The notes beneath the pieces were generated by a model that did not search any database, had not been told where the DNA came from, and was given only the letters and a program-made list of their open reading frames with translations. Position numbers and translations under genes: made by a program. From positions 744,001 through 808,000 of the forward strand of contig NZ_JAMTCR010000006.1 of assembly GCF_024171945.1 (NCBI RefSeq): DNA of 64,000 nucleotides, read 5' to 3'. How positions within the stretch are numbered: position 1 is the stretch's first letter; each line of letters begins with the position of its first letter. Shown one piece after another: positions 7,445 to 18,901 of the stretch. The stretch is from Actinokineospora globicatena. GTDB taxonomy: Bacteria > Actinomycetota > Actinomycetes > Mycobacteriales > Pseudonocardiaceae.

Positions 7445-7523
7445 CGTGGCCACCTGGGTCGGGGCCCGATCGAAGTCCCGCATCGAACAAGACCTGGACA
7501 AGGCCCTCACTCCCGCCGCCTGA
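7437..7523 (+). pseudogene. Thioredoxin C-terminal fragment
   Basis: Translation in this frame reads VATWVGARSKSR and then LDKAL before a TGA at 7521-7523. This aligns with the last 27 or so residues of the thioredoxin at 5004-5318 (VATWVGARSKSRLQDELDKALAA in two parts). Everything upstream, including the active site, is missing. There is no start codon or ribosome site. It is a remnant of a second thioredoxin copy in the opposite orientation, fused to a copy of the snapalysin-thioredoxin intergenic segment. Confidence 0.8.
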
Positions 7524-7580
7524 CCTCATGCTTGGCGGTGGATGAGCCGCGTTTCCTCGGGCCAACCCGACGCCGACACC

Positions 7581-7620
7581 CCGCCCTCGACCCGATCCAG
7601 GCGGACCGGGTCGAGGGCGG
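7581..7620. terminator. Hairpin between dinB and PIG-L remnant
   Basis: A perfect 14-bp stem (7581-7594 with 7607-7620) and a 12-base loop, placed between convergent coding regions. It is probably bidirectional. Confidence 0.7.
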
Positions 7621-7626
7621 AGGGCG

Positions 7627-8394
7627 TCAGCAGCGGTTGGTGAAGTCGCTCGGGGGGATCCAGTGGGTGCCGGGGTAGAAGATGCGGCCCGGTGGGAGGT
7701 ACTGGCGGGCCATGACGTTTCCCCAGGGGCGGACACCGGGCGGGGTGAAGTTGTAGAGGTTCCAGTCGTTGGGCCAGTAGGCGTCCCAGGCGCTGGTCTT
7801 GACCGAGGTCCAGTACGGGGCGACGTTGTCCGGGAGCTGGCGGATCTGGTAGCCGGTGTACTCGTCGCGGCGGAGGTAGGTGTTGCCCGCGCCGTCGAGG
7901 TCGGCCTCGGCCAAGAGGATGGCGCCCGCGGTGTGGTCGATGTTGTCCGGGTCGGCGTCGCGGTGGCCGATGCTGCTCTGGCCGCGGATGTAGGCCGGGC
8001 GGACGTAGTCGATGATGCCGCGCAGCATGCCCGTGAAGCCGGAGCGGGTGTACGCGGGCCTGCCGTCGATGGGGGCGGCGGAGAACCCGGGGGTGTTGAT
8101 CAGGCGGTAGAGGTCGCCGCACTGGTCCCAGCCGGAGGCGGCGTGGATGAAGGTGAAGATCAGGTGCACCCGGGTGCCGACCAGGTTGTTCACCGCGACC
8201 GGGTGCCCGCCGAAGTACATCAGCTGGAACTGCCAGTTGTTGGCGACCCCCGCCATGTTCGAGTAGGCGGCCCGCTCACCCTGCACCCGGGTGTCGGCGT
8301 AGCTCATCCCGCAGTGCCCCAGCAGCAGTTCCCCGGCGGTCAGGTAGGTGGCTCACACCTCGTAGTCAGTCTTGATGTCCGAGGCGATGGTGGG
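7627..8394 (-). pseudogene. Broken PIG-L/LmbE deacetylase copy
   Basis: This is a paralogue of the deacetylase at 8465-9391 that lost its 5' end. Homology begins near 8394 (TIASDIK aligned with the paralogue's DIAADIK). In the same frame, an in-frame TGA at 8353-8355 replaces a Trp codon, and a five-codon block is deleted just after it. The signal peptide and the metal-binding AHQDDD motif are absent. A 226-residue open stretch from an internal ATG (8307) remains, and the downstream GHRDADPDNIDH and RRDEYTGYQIRQLPDNV regions are well preserved, so the break is recent. A product from 8307 would lack metal ligands. Confidence 0.8.
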
Positions 8395-8400
8395 TTTCGT

Positions 8401-8431
8401 GGGCAGCGTGTGGCCATTCTGGCCGCTGCCC
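8401..8431 (-). terminator. Hairpin after intact PIG-L gene
   Basis: An outer stem GGGCAGC/GCTGCCC and an inner stem GGCCA/TGGCC with a 3-base loop and a small bulge, located 34 bases past the stop of the minus-strand deacetylase. It also marks the edge of the truncated copy. Confidence 0.6.
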
Positions 8432-8464
8432 GAATGGCCACTGTGGACCGTTTGGTCCGGTGTG

Positions 8465-9391
8465 TCAGCAGGTGACGTCCGCTGGCGGGATCCAGGGGAT
8501 GCCGGGGGTGAAGACGCGGCCCGCGGGGTGGTACTGCTTGGCCATCACGTTGTCCCACGGGCGGTGGCCGGGTGTGACGCCGCGGTAGAGGTTCCAGTCG
8601 TGGGGCCAGTAGGCGTCCCAGGCGGCGCGTTTGGCGGTGGCCCAGTAGGGGCTGACGTTGTCCGGGAGTTGGCGGATCTGGTAGCCGGTGTACTCGTCGC
8701 GGCGGACTCGGGTGGTGCCCGCGGCGTCGACGTCGGCCTCGGCGACGAGGATGGCGCCGGTGACGTGGTCGATGTTGTCGGGGTCGGGCTCGCGGTGGCC
8801 GACGCTGCTCTGGGTGCGGATGTGGTCCGGGTCGACGTGGTCGATGATCGCGTCGAGCATGCCGGTGAACGCGGCCCTGGTGTAGCCGGGCCTGCCGTCG
8901 ATCGGGTGCGCGACGAAACCGGGCACGGTGATCAGCCGGTACAGGTCGCCGCAGTTGTCGGCGGGGCCCGCGGCGGCGTGGATGAAGGTGAAGACCAGGT
9001 GGACCTGGGTGCCGACCAGGTGGTTGACCGCCACCGGGTGCCCGCCGAAGGTCATCTGCTCGAACTGCCAGTCGTTGGCCACCCCGGCCATCGTCGAGTA
9101 CGCGGCCCGCTCACCCTGGATGCGCGTGTCGGCGTAGTCCATGCCGCAGTGCCCGGCGAACTCCGGCGTGCACGGCAGCTCCCCGGCGGTCAGGTAGGTC
9201 ACCCACACCTCGCGCCCGGCCTTGATGTCGGCGGCGATGTCGGGGTTCATGAACAACAGGTCGTCGTCTTGGTGCGCCACGAAGCTCAACGTGGCAGTGG
9301 TCGTGGCGCTCGCTGGCACTGACATCGCCAGTGCGGTGAGCACCACCGCGCTGAGTCCGGCCAGCAGCCGCTTGATCCCCCGGTTCGTCAC
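8465..9391 (-). CDS. Secreted PIG-L (LmbE-type) deacetylase
   Basis: A 308-residue member of the GlcNAc-PI de-N-acetylase family, which removes acetyl groups from N-acetyl sugars using a zinc ion. An N-terminal signal peptide (about 1-30, ending ASAT) places it outside the cell, unlike mycothiol-pathway relatives. The metal and base motif reads AHQDDD (canonical AHPDDE), and a second ligand region GHREPDPDNIDH lies in the middle. The natural substrate is unknown; amino-sugar polymers would fit the chitin theme of the window. GTG 9391 is used although its ribosome site is weak. A broken paralogue follows directly downstream. Confidence 0.8.
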   Translation of the reverse strand: MTNRGIKRLLAGLSAVVLTALAMSVPASATTTATLSFVAHQDDDLLFMNPDIAADIKAGREVWVTYLTAGELPCTPEFAGHCGMDYADTRIQGERAAYSTMAGVANDWQFEQMTFGGHPVAVNHLVGTQVHLVFTFIHAAAGPADNCGDLYRLITVPGFVAHPIDGRPGYTRAAFTGMLDAIIDHVDPDHIRTQSSVGHREPDPDNIDHVTGAILVAEADVDAAGTTRVRRDEYTGYQIRQLPDNVSPYWATAKRAAWDAYWPHDWNLYRGVTPGHRPWDNVMAKQYHPAGRVFTPGIPWIPPADVTC

Positions 9392-9454
9392 GGCACCGAG
9401 TCAACCGGACACCGGCGGCGCGCGCCACTGCCAAAGGAGTCGCGCGCGCTCGCC

Positions 9455-9469
9455 GGTCCACAGTGGACC
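9455..9469. repeat. GGTCCAC-A-GTGGACC palindrome after metH
   Basis: A perfect 7+7 palindrome around one base, ending at the last base before the metH stop codon as read on the plus strand. It is one of at least seven copies of the core CCACWGTGG in this window. Confidence 0.6.
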
Positions 9470-13078
<3,609 letters not shown>

Positions 13079-13085
13079 GCGCACA

Positions 13086-13194
13086 CCTCCGGTATCCGGA
13101 GGCGCCCTTGTCGCGGTGGTCCACCTGAGGCGGCGGACCGGAGCCGAGCGTGGCGGGCTGGGACACCCCCTGGCCCGTTGCAGCGCCTCTCGGC
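13086..13194 (-). promoter_or_regulatory. SAH riboswitch-like leader of metH
   Basis: Read on the minus strand, P1 pairs GCCGAG (13194-13189) with CTCGGC (13148-13143), and P2 pairs CGGGC (13177-13173) with GCCCG (13158-13154). The conserved GAGGCGCTGCAAC core (13189-13177) lies between the 5' strands. GAGGCGC (13189-13183) can form a pseudoknot with GCGCCTC (13105-13099). This is the SAH (S-adenosylhomocysteine) riboswitch arrangement, a class known upstream of metH and ahcY. The pseudoknot strand overlaps a second hairpin, CCTCCGG/CCGGAGG (13102-13096 with 13092-13086), which would bury the metH ribosome site. Ligand binding should therefore free the site and turn expression on. Confidence 0.75.
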
Positions 13195-13202
13195 CTCGGG
13201 TC

Positions 13203-13512
13203 TGACTCTACCGGACAGCCACGGCGCCGACAGCACGTCCCATCCGTTCGGGCGGGCCCGGACCCGCATGTCACGGCGCAGATGTGCCCTCCGCTCGGCT
13301 TTGCCGCACGGGCGCCGCCGACGCTGTTTCCCCCGGTAATCCGAGGCGTGCGGTCCGTGCGGGCACGGGTCGGTGGGCGACCCCGGCGATTACGCACCGC
13401 AGCCGTCGGCAGGTTCGCACGGCGTCCCACGATGTGGACCACCCCGTCCGCGACGGCAGTCGATCACGGCGGTCATCATGGGTGGGCACACGAGTGGGAG
13501 AGGGGGCGGCGG
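13203..13512. other. Intergenic region between metH leader and caspase-like gene
   Basis: About 310 bases between divergent genes that must hold both promoters. The frames open across it are antisense or upstream extensions without ribosome sites. I see no repeat or RNA fold beyond the metH leader. Confidence 0.4.
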
Positions 13513-14493
13513 GTGGCTGAGCGGACCTACCGGGCGCTGCTGGTGGCCAACTGGTCGTTCCCGGACGACCCGGGCGGGCTGGCCCCGCTCCTGGGGCCGG
13601 AGCGCGACGCCGAGCTGATGCGGTCCGCGCTGACCGCCCCCGGCGTCGGCCTGCACCGGCCGGAGCACGTGCGCGTGCTCGCCAACGCCGACCAGCGCGG
13701 AGTGATGCTCGCCTTGGACGAGTTCTTCGACGGCGCCGCTCGCGACGACCAACTGCTCCTCTACTACAGCGGCCACGGCAAGCTCGACGCCCACGGCAAC
13801 CTCCACTTGGCCGCCCGCGACACCCGGGCGAACCGCGTGATGTCCACCGGTGTCTCGGCCAGGGCTGTCGTCGAGATGATGGCCGCCTCCCGAGCCCGGG
13901 CGAAGTTCGTCCTGCTCGACTGCTGCCACTCCGGCGGTTTCAAGTCCGCCCCCGACCTGCCCCGCCACCTCGCCGGACGCGGGGTGTTCGTGCTGGCTAG
14001 CAGCCTGTCGGTCCAGCTCACCAAGGACGCTGAGCGCGCGGGGGAGCCGAGCCCGTTCACCCGCTACGCGGCCGAGTGCCTCACCACGGGCCATCCGGCA
14101 ACCGGCGGGTACGTCACTGTCGACGACCTCTACCGCCACATCTCCGACCGCATGGCCGACGCGGGCCTGTCCACCCCGCAACGCCGCTTCGACGACGCCG
14201 TGGACACCATCGCCCTCGCTCGAACCCGGGCCTCAGTGCCGACCGTTCCCGACCACGCTATGTCGCCCCAGGACGCCTTGGTGATCGCCGAGAACATGAT
14301 CGCGTCGGCCGAGGACGCGCGCTCCGCCATCCGGTCGGTCCGGGACTACCTCGACACGGCGGCGGCGGACCCGGCACTGGCCGAGAAGGTGATGCTGACC
14401 TACTGCCTGCTGCACGAGGCCGCCGACGAACCCGAGATCGCCCAAGGCTACCTGCGCAAGGCCGAGGCGCTCAGAGCCAGTCCTTCCGCTTGA
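13513..14493 (+). CDS. Caspase-like (C14) cysteine protease
   Basis: A 326-residue protein with an N-terminal caspase/metacaspase fold (about 1-235). The catalytic His lies in LLLYYSGHGKL and the Cys in FVLLDCCHSGG, both in the usual order. The C-terminal 90 residues are helical (from SPQDALVIAENM on) and may sense or oligomerise. Bacterial C14 proteases often serve in stress or anti-phage responses, but no partner gene is adjacent. GTG 13513 was chosen because a G-rich ribosome site precedes it and the fold starts right after; an ATG at 13479 would add 11 residues. The 3' end overlaps the convergent corA gene by 23 bp. Confidence 0.85.
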   Translation: MAERTYRALLVANWSFPDDPGGLAPLLGPERDAELMRSALTAPGVGLHRPEHVRVLANADQRGVMLALDEFFDGAARDDQLLLYYSGHGKLDAHGNLHLAARDTRANRVMSTGVSARAVVEMMAASRARAKFVLLDCCHSGGFKSAPDLPRHLAGRGVFVLASSLSVQLTKDAERAGEPSPFTRYAAECLTTGHPATGGYVTVDDLYRHISDRMADAGLSTPQRRFDDAVDTIALARTRASVPTVPDHAMSPQDALVIAENMIASAEDARSAIRSVRDYLDTAAADPALAEKVMLTYCLLHEAADEPEIAQGYLRKAEALRASPSA

Positions 14494-15427
14494 ACATGGC
14501 GTAGAGCCAGATCCCGAGGCCCAGGATGACCGTGGTCGACACCCAGAAGCCCCACGGCTCCCCGTTGCCCGGGTAGGGCACGTTCTGCCCGTAGAAGCCG
14601 GTGATCGCGGTCGGCACGGCGATGATCGCCGCCCAGCCGGTGACCTTCTTCATCACCAGGTTGAGCCGGTTGCCCTGGATGGTCAGCTGGGTCTCGCGCA
14701 GCGCGGTCACGTGGTCGCGCAACGACTCCGTCCACTCGGTGGCGTGCACGACGTGGTCGCGGATGTCGCCGAAGTACGGGTCGAGCTCCGCGTCGACCAG
14801 CCCGGCGACCCTGGCCAGCCCGGTCATGATCTCCCGCATCGGCAGCACCACCCTGCGCAGCCGCGACAGGCTCCTGCGCAGCAGCACCGCCTCGCGCTGC
14901 AACCGCCGCACGTCCGGGGTGTCCTCGAAGACGAGGCCCTCCAGGTCCTCGATCCGGTCGTCCAGGGTGGACACCGCGCCGAGGTGCCCGTCCACCACGA
15001 CGTCGAGCAGCGCGTGCAGCAGCGCCCCGACCCGGTCGCAGGCCACCACCGAGTCGTCCCAGCGGCGGGTCACCGGGGTCATGTCGAACCCGTCGTGCAC
15101 GGTGACCAGCGCCCGGTCGGTCACGAAGATGGACAGCTCGCAGGTGGTGAGCGAGCCGTCCTCGGCCACGGTCGTGCCGTAGACGGCGAGGAACTGGTGT
15201 GTGCGGTACTGGTCGAGCTTGGGCCGCTGGTGCCGCTGCTCGGCGTCCTCCACGGCCAGGTGGTGCAGGCCGAGTTCGGTGCCGACGGCGGACAGCGCCG
15301 CGTCGTCGTGGTGGTCGATGTCGACCCAGGCGATCGCGTCCCCGGCGGCCAGCCGCGCCCGCAGGCCGTCGACCGGGAAGTCCTCTTCGGACAGCTCGGC
15401 GCCCCGGTAGAGGCGCGTCGTGCTCAC
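14471..15427 (-). CDS. corA: CorA-family Mg/Co transporter
   Basis: A 318-residue membrane channel of the CorA family. A cytoplasmic alpha/beta domain (about 1-250) is followed by two C-terminal membrane helices (WAAIIAVPTAITGFYG and TTVILGLGIWLYAMF). The signature after the first helix is YGQN instead of the usual YGMN, with Gly and Asn kept. The C-terminal KRKDWL is typical. The GTG start overlaps the stop of the type III polyketide synthase gene (GTGA), so it is translated from the same message. Magnesium is the usual substrate; a link to the polyketide pathway is not obvious. Confidence 0.9.
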   Translation of the reverse strand: MSTTRLYRGAELSEEDFPVDGLRARLAAGDAIAWVDIDHHDDAALSAVGTELGLHHLAVEDAEQRHQRPKLDQYRTHQFLAVYGTTVAEDGSLTTCELSIFVTDRALVTVHDGFDMTPVTRRWDDSVVACDRVGALLHALLDVVVDGHLGAVSTLDDRIEDLEGLVFEDTPDVRRLQREAVLLRRSLSRLRRVVLPMREIMTGLARVAGLVDAELDPYFGDIRDHVVHATEWTESLRDHVTALRETQLTIQGNRLNLVMKKVTGWAAIIAVPTAITGFYGQNVPYPGNGEPWGFWVSTTVILGLGIWLYAMFKRKDWL

Positions 15428-16467
15428 CCGGTCCGCCGCAGCACCGCGGCGTAGAGCGTGAGCCCCGGTCCGAACGCCATGGCCACCACCAGTTCTCCCG
15501 GCCGCGCCGCGACCTCGCGCAGCACCAGCACCACCGTCGCCGACGAGCAGTTCCCGTGCTCGGCCAGCACCTTGCGCGATGGTGCCATGGCGGACTCCGA
15601 CAGCCCCAACTCGGTCCGCACGACGTCGAGCACCCGCGGGCCACCGGGGTGCACCGCCCACCCGGCGACCGAGTCCACGTCGGCGCCGTGCCTGGCCAGC
15701 ATCTTGTCCACCACCGGCCGCACGGCCCCGGCGAGCGCGTCGGGCACCCGCGCGGACAGGCCCATCCGGAACCCGAGGTCGGTGATCCGCCAGGTCATCA
15801 GCGCCTGGGTGTCGGTGTCGGTGTGCGCGGCGATGTCGAGCACCTCCCAGCCCGGCACGTCCCACCCGGCCTGGCCGCCCGGCTCGACCACCACGGCCGC
15901 CGCGGCGTCGCTGAACAACGCGTGCGCCACCACCTGCTCCGGGTCGGCGGTGGGCGGTTGGACGTGCAGCGAGGTCAGTTCCACGCACACCAGCGCGGCG
16001 GGCAGCCCGCGCGCGGTCGCGAAGTCCGACACGGTGCCGAGGCCGGGGATCGCGGCGTAGCAGCCCATGTGGCCGACCAGCAGCCGCTGGGTGTCGGCGG
16101 CGAGCCCGAGCCGCTCGGCCAGCGCGATGTCCAACCCGGGGGTGCTGTAGCCGGTGCACGACACGACCACCAGCAGCCCGAGGTCGGCGGGGGAGCGGCC
16201 CGCGTCGGCGAGCGCGTCCGCGAGCGCGGACGTGGCCAGCGCGGGTGCCTGCTCGGCGAACCGGTCCATCCGCAGCGCGGTCGACCAGCCGGAGATGTCC
16301 TCGGTGAACGGGTCGACCGCGGTGTGCCTGGTCCGCACGCCCGAGCCCGCGAAGATCCGCCGCGCGACGCCACCGCCGCCGGTGTGCGCGCGGAAGTAGC
16401 CGTCCCACAGGGCTTCCTGAGCCACCGGCGGCGGGGTCGCCACGCCGATCCCGGTCACTGCCGCCAC
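15424..16467 (-). CDS. Type III polyketide synthase
   Basis: A 347-residue chalcone/stilbene-synthase-like enzyme that condenses malonyl-CoA units on an acyl-CoA starter. The catalytic triad is visible as Cys136 in GHMGCYAAI, His273 in AVHPGGPR and Asn306 in EHGNCSSA. The C-terminal MAFGPGLTLYAAVLRR is the family's GFGPG-type loop. GTG 16467 was chosen because AAAGGAGA lies a few bases upstream. It overlaps the methyltransferase gene upstream by 13 bp and corA downstream by 4 bp. With the divergent UbiA gene, this looks like a small pathway to a methylated, perhaps prenylated, pyrone or resorcinol. The product is inference. Confidence 0.9.
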   Translation of the reverse strand: MAAVTGIGVATPPPVAQEALWDGYFRAHTGGGGVARRIFAGSGVRTRHTAVDPFTEDISGWSTALRMDRFAEQAPALATSALADALADAGRSPADLGLLVVVSCTGYSTPGLDIALAERLGLAADTQRLLVGHMGCYAAIPGLGTVSDFATARGLPAALVCVELTSLHVQPPTADPEQVVAHALFSDAAAAVVVEPGGQAGWDVPGWEVLDIAAHTDTDTQALMTWRITDLGFRMGLSARVPDALAGAVRPVVDKMLARHGADVDSVAGWAVHPGGPRVLDVVRTELGLSESAMAPSRKVLAEHGNCSSATVVLVLREVAARPGELVVAMAFGPGLTLYAAVLRRTG

Positions 16468-17147
16468 TGGTTCTCCTTTGTCCCCGTCCCCTGGAACAGG
16501 ACGGCGGTCGTCGGCACCCGGACCATCCGGACCGCGTCCCGCGCGCCTGCCACCCAGGCGAGCAGGTCGAGCACTGCGGGTCGGATACCCCGTAGCCGCA
16601 ACCGCACACCGTGGCGGGCACACTCCCGGACCAGCAGGTCCCGGTCCACCAGCAGCGCCGGGTCGTGCACACCGCGCGGCACGCCGGGCAGCCGCTCGGC
16701 GACGGTGATCGCCAGGAACCGGCTCAGCGCCGTGTCGGCGAGCGTGTCGAGCACCAGCAGCCCGCCGGGGCGCAGCAGGCGGCACGCGGCCTCGACGGCG
16801 CGCGGCAGGTCTGCCAGGTGTTCGAGCACCTCGCCCAGCACGACGACGTCCGCGCACCCCGGGCGCAGCGGGACGGCGAGGACATCGCCCTGGACGGCCT
16901 TGACGCCGTGCGCGGCGGCCAGGCGCGGGCCCTCGCGGGACAGGTCGACGCCGACGTGCAGGTAGCCCTTGCCGCTGATGTGCGGGGCGAGCAGCCCGCC
17001 GCCGCACCCCAGGTCCACCAGCACGGCACCCGGCCTGCGGGCGGTCGGGATCAGCGCGGCCCTGGCCTTGGCCAACCAGTGCAGGGCGGCGAACGCCCCG
17101 CGCGGCCGCCACCACTGCGCGGCGAGATCGTCGTAGAGGGCGGTCAC
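16455..17147 (-). CDS. SAM-dependent methyltransferase
   Basis: A 230-residue class I methyltransferase similar in layout to UbiG. The SAM loop is VLVDLGCGGGLLAPHI, followed by VGVDLS and the acidic strand LGEVLEHLADLPRAV. GTG 17147 was chosen because the helix ahead of the SAM motif (VTALYDDLAAQWW) begins there and gives the usual family length; a longer frame to 17258 runs into the divergent promoter. The stop overlaps the polyketide synthase start, so it probably methylates that enzyme's product at oxygen or carbon. Orthologous pairs of this kind make phenolic lipids in other actinobacteria. Confidence 0.85.
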   Translation of the reverse strand: MTALYDDLAAQWWRPRGAFAALHWLAKARAALIPTARRPGAVLVDLGCGGGLLAPHISGKGYLHVGVDLSREGPRLAAAHGVKAVQGDVLAVPLRPGCADVVVLGEVLEHLADLPRAVEAACRLLRPGGLLVLDTLADTALSRFLAITVAERLPGVPRGVHDPALLVDRDLLVRECARHGVRLRLRGIRPAVLDLLAWVAGARDAVRMVRVPTTAVLFQGTGTKENQWRQ

Positions 17148-17222
17148 CGCCTGAGGCTGGCACACCGGTGCCCGCCCTGCTTGACGCGCCGCGGCCCGGG
17201 ACGGCCTGATCGTTGACGTACC

Positions 17223-18023
17223 GTGGGCCGGGTGATGCCGCTGCTGCGCGCCGCCCACCCCGAGCCCGCCGTCGCGGTGACCCTCGCCGCGACCGGACTC
17301 GCGATCGGCCTGGGGCAGACCGGGTGGGGCGCGGTGGCGGTCGCGGCGGCTGTGTTGACGGGGCAGTTGTCGGTGGGGTGGCTCAACGACCTCGTCGACG
17401 CTCCCCGCGACGCGCGCGTTGGGCGGACGGACAAACCCATCGCTGCCGGGACCTTGTCGGCCACTGTGGTTCGAGCTCTAGTCGCGGTCAGCGCGCTCGC
17501 GGCGATAGGGCTGTCGTTCTTGTCCGGACCTCTTGCCGGCGCCGCGCATGTTGTCGCGCTCATCTCGGCGTGGGGTTATGATCTCCGCCTGAAGGCGACG
17601 CCGTTCTCGATCGTCCCCTATGCCGTGTCATTCGGACTGCTGACCGCTTTCGTCACCCTTGGCCTGCCGTCGCCGTATTTGCCGCCTTGGTGGTTGGTGG
17701 CGACAGCGTCCCTTTTGGGCAGTGCGGCGCACTTCGCGAACACGCTCCCGGACCTTGCCGACGACCGCGAAACCGGAGTCATAGGGCTACCGCACCGCGT
17801 CGGCGCTACCGGCTCACGGGTGGCAGCGGCGTTGCTAGTCCTAGCGGCGTCCGCCACCCTGGTCGCGGGACTACCCACCGTGCTCGGCTTCCTTGCCCTC
17901 GGTGTCGCCGTGATCGTGACGGCGGTGGGTCTGGCGCTGGGCAGGCGGCCGGGATCGCGTGCGACGTTCCACGCGATGCTCGTCGTGGCCGTGCTCGACG
18001 CGGCGGTTCTCGTCGCGGGCTGA
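17223..18023 (+). CDS. UbiA-family prenyltransferase
   Basis: A 266-residue integral membrane enzyme with about eight hydrophobic helices. Both Asp-rich motifs that bind the Mg-prenyl diphosphate are present: NDLVDAPRD near residue 56 and LPDLADDRETG near residue 178. Such enzymes attach isoprenoid chains to aromatic or quinone acceptors. It is divergent from the methyltransferase/polyketide synthase genes 75 bp away, which suggests a shared pathway. Start is GTG 17223 or ATG 17235; neither has a clear ribosome site. The gene uses more A/T-ending codons than its neighbours. Confidence 0.85.
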   Translation: MGRVMPLLRAAHPEPAVAVTLAATGLAIGLGQTGWGAVAVAAAVLTGQLSVGWLNDLVDAPRDARVGRTDKPIAAGTLSATVVRALVAVSALAAIGLSFLSGPLAGAAHVVALISAWGYDLRLKATPFSIVPYAVSFGLLTAFVTLGLPSPYLPPWWLVATASLLGSAAHFANTLPDLADDRETGVIGLPHRVGATGSRVAAALLVLAASATLVAGLPTVLGFLALGVAVIVTAVGLALGRRPGSRATFHAMLVVAVLDAAVLVAG

Positions 18024-18316
18024 GCCACCGTGGGGCCGCACGGGTGGGTGACGCGCCCGAATTCACCCGATCGACGCGGCGGCCGCCGATCGCGCGAGCC
18101 GCCCTCAGCACAGCGTGTCCTCCCGCGCCACCGCACCCGGCCCCCGCGCCCCTGATGGGGCTGACCAGCGGTTATGTCGGCCCGCGCGGGGGCCGGGTTG
18201 AGCTATGTGCTTGCGCCAACACCCATGCCCCAGGACTGGTCACGGCCCCGGCGCGCTGCTAGCTCTTGGGTCAGCCCGAGTACCTCGCTCACCCGACCAG
18301 AAAGGGCGCCCCACTG

Positions 18317-18709
18317 ATGTTGATCCACGCGACGCGCGCCGTCGTGATCGCCACCGCACTCGCGTTGCTCCCCCTCCCCGCCGGCGCGGACCCCGGGACC
18401 GACCTCGACCGGCTCACCGGCGAACTCACCACCGCGACCACCGTCGACCAGGTCGACCACGTGCTGGCGGCGCTGCCGCCGGTGCTCAGCGACCTGCGGG
18501 AGATCACCGAGAGCCAGGACGCGCTGCACGTGCTGGCCAACACCCAGGCCTTCGTCAGCACCGCGGGCGACCTGCCGATCAGCGTGGTGACCGCGCTGCT
18601 GCCCGGGCTGCTCAACCTGCTGTCCGCGCTGATCAGCCAGTACCAACCGCAGCTGCCGCTGATCCCGCTGCCGTTCCCGTTCCCGCTCATCCCGCTGGCA
18701 CTGCCGTGA
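18317..18709 (+). CDS. Small secreted protein of unknown function
   Basis: A 130-residue protein I do not recognise. It has a short signal peptide (about 1-25, ending PAGADPG), a helical middle region with regular Leu and Asp spacing, and a hydrophobic C-terminal third ending in Pro-Leu-Ile repeats (LIPLPFPFPLIPLALP). That tail could sit in a membrane or in the cell envelope. ATG 18317 was chosen because the signal peptide begins there; AAAGGG lies about 11 bases upstream. A strong terminator follows at 18813-18855, so it is transcribed alone. Confidence 0.7.
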   Translation: MLIHATRAVVIATALALLPLPAGADPGTDLDRLTGELTTATTVDQVDHVLAALPPVLSDLREITESQDALHVLANTQAFVSTAGDLPISVVTALLPGLLNLLSALISQYQPQLPLIPLPFPFPLIPLALP

Positions 18710-18812
18710 CGGCGTGAGACCGAGAGCCACCTCCCGCGCCCTGACCCCGTGCGGCCGGGTGGCCACCCCGGGCCCGCGACCCCGATGCTCCCGGTCGCAC
18801 AGCGGGCCCGCC

Positions 18813-18855
18813 GCCCCGCTTCCGGCCCCCCGGCCCGGAAGCGGGGCCCTTTTTT
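18813..18855 (+). terminator. Rho-independent terminator with T6 tail
   Basis: A 13-bp stem (18813-18825 with 18835-18847), a 9-base loop and then CCTTTTTT. This is the clearest plus-strand terminator in the window. It sits before the convergent end of the FtsK cassette. Confidence 0.92.
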
Positions 18856-18901
18856 GCCGAGTGCCGGGGCCGGGGTCGGGTCGGCGATGGGCGGGCTGGG
18901 T

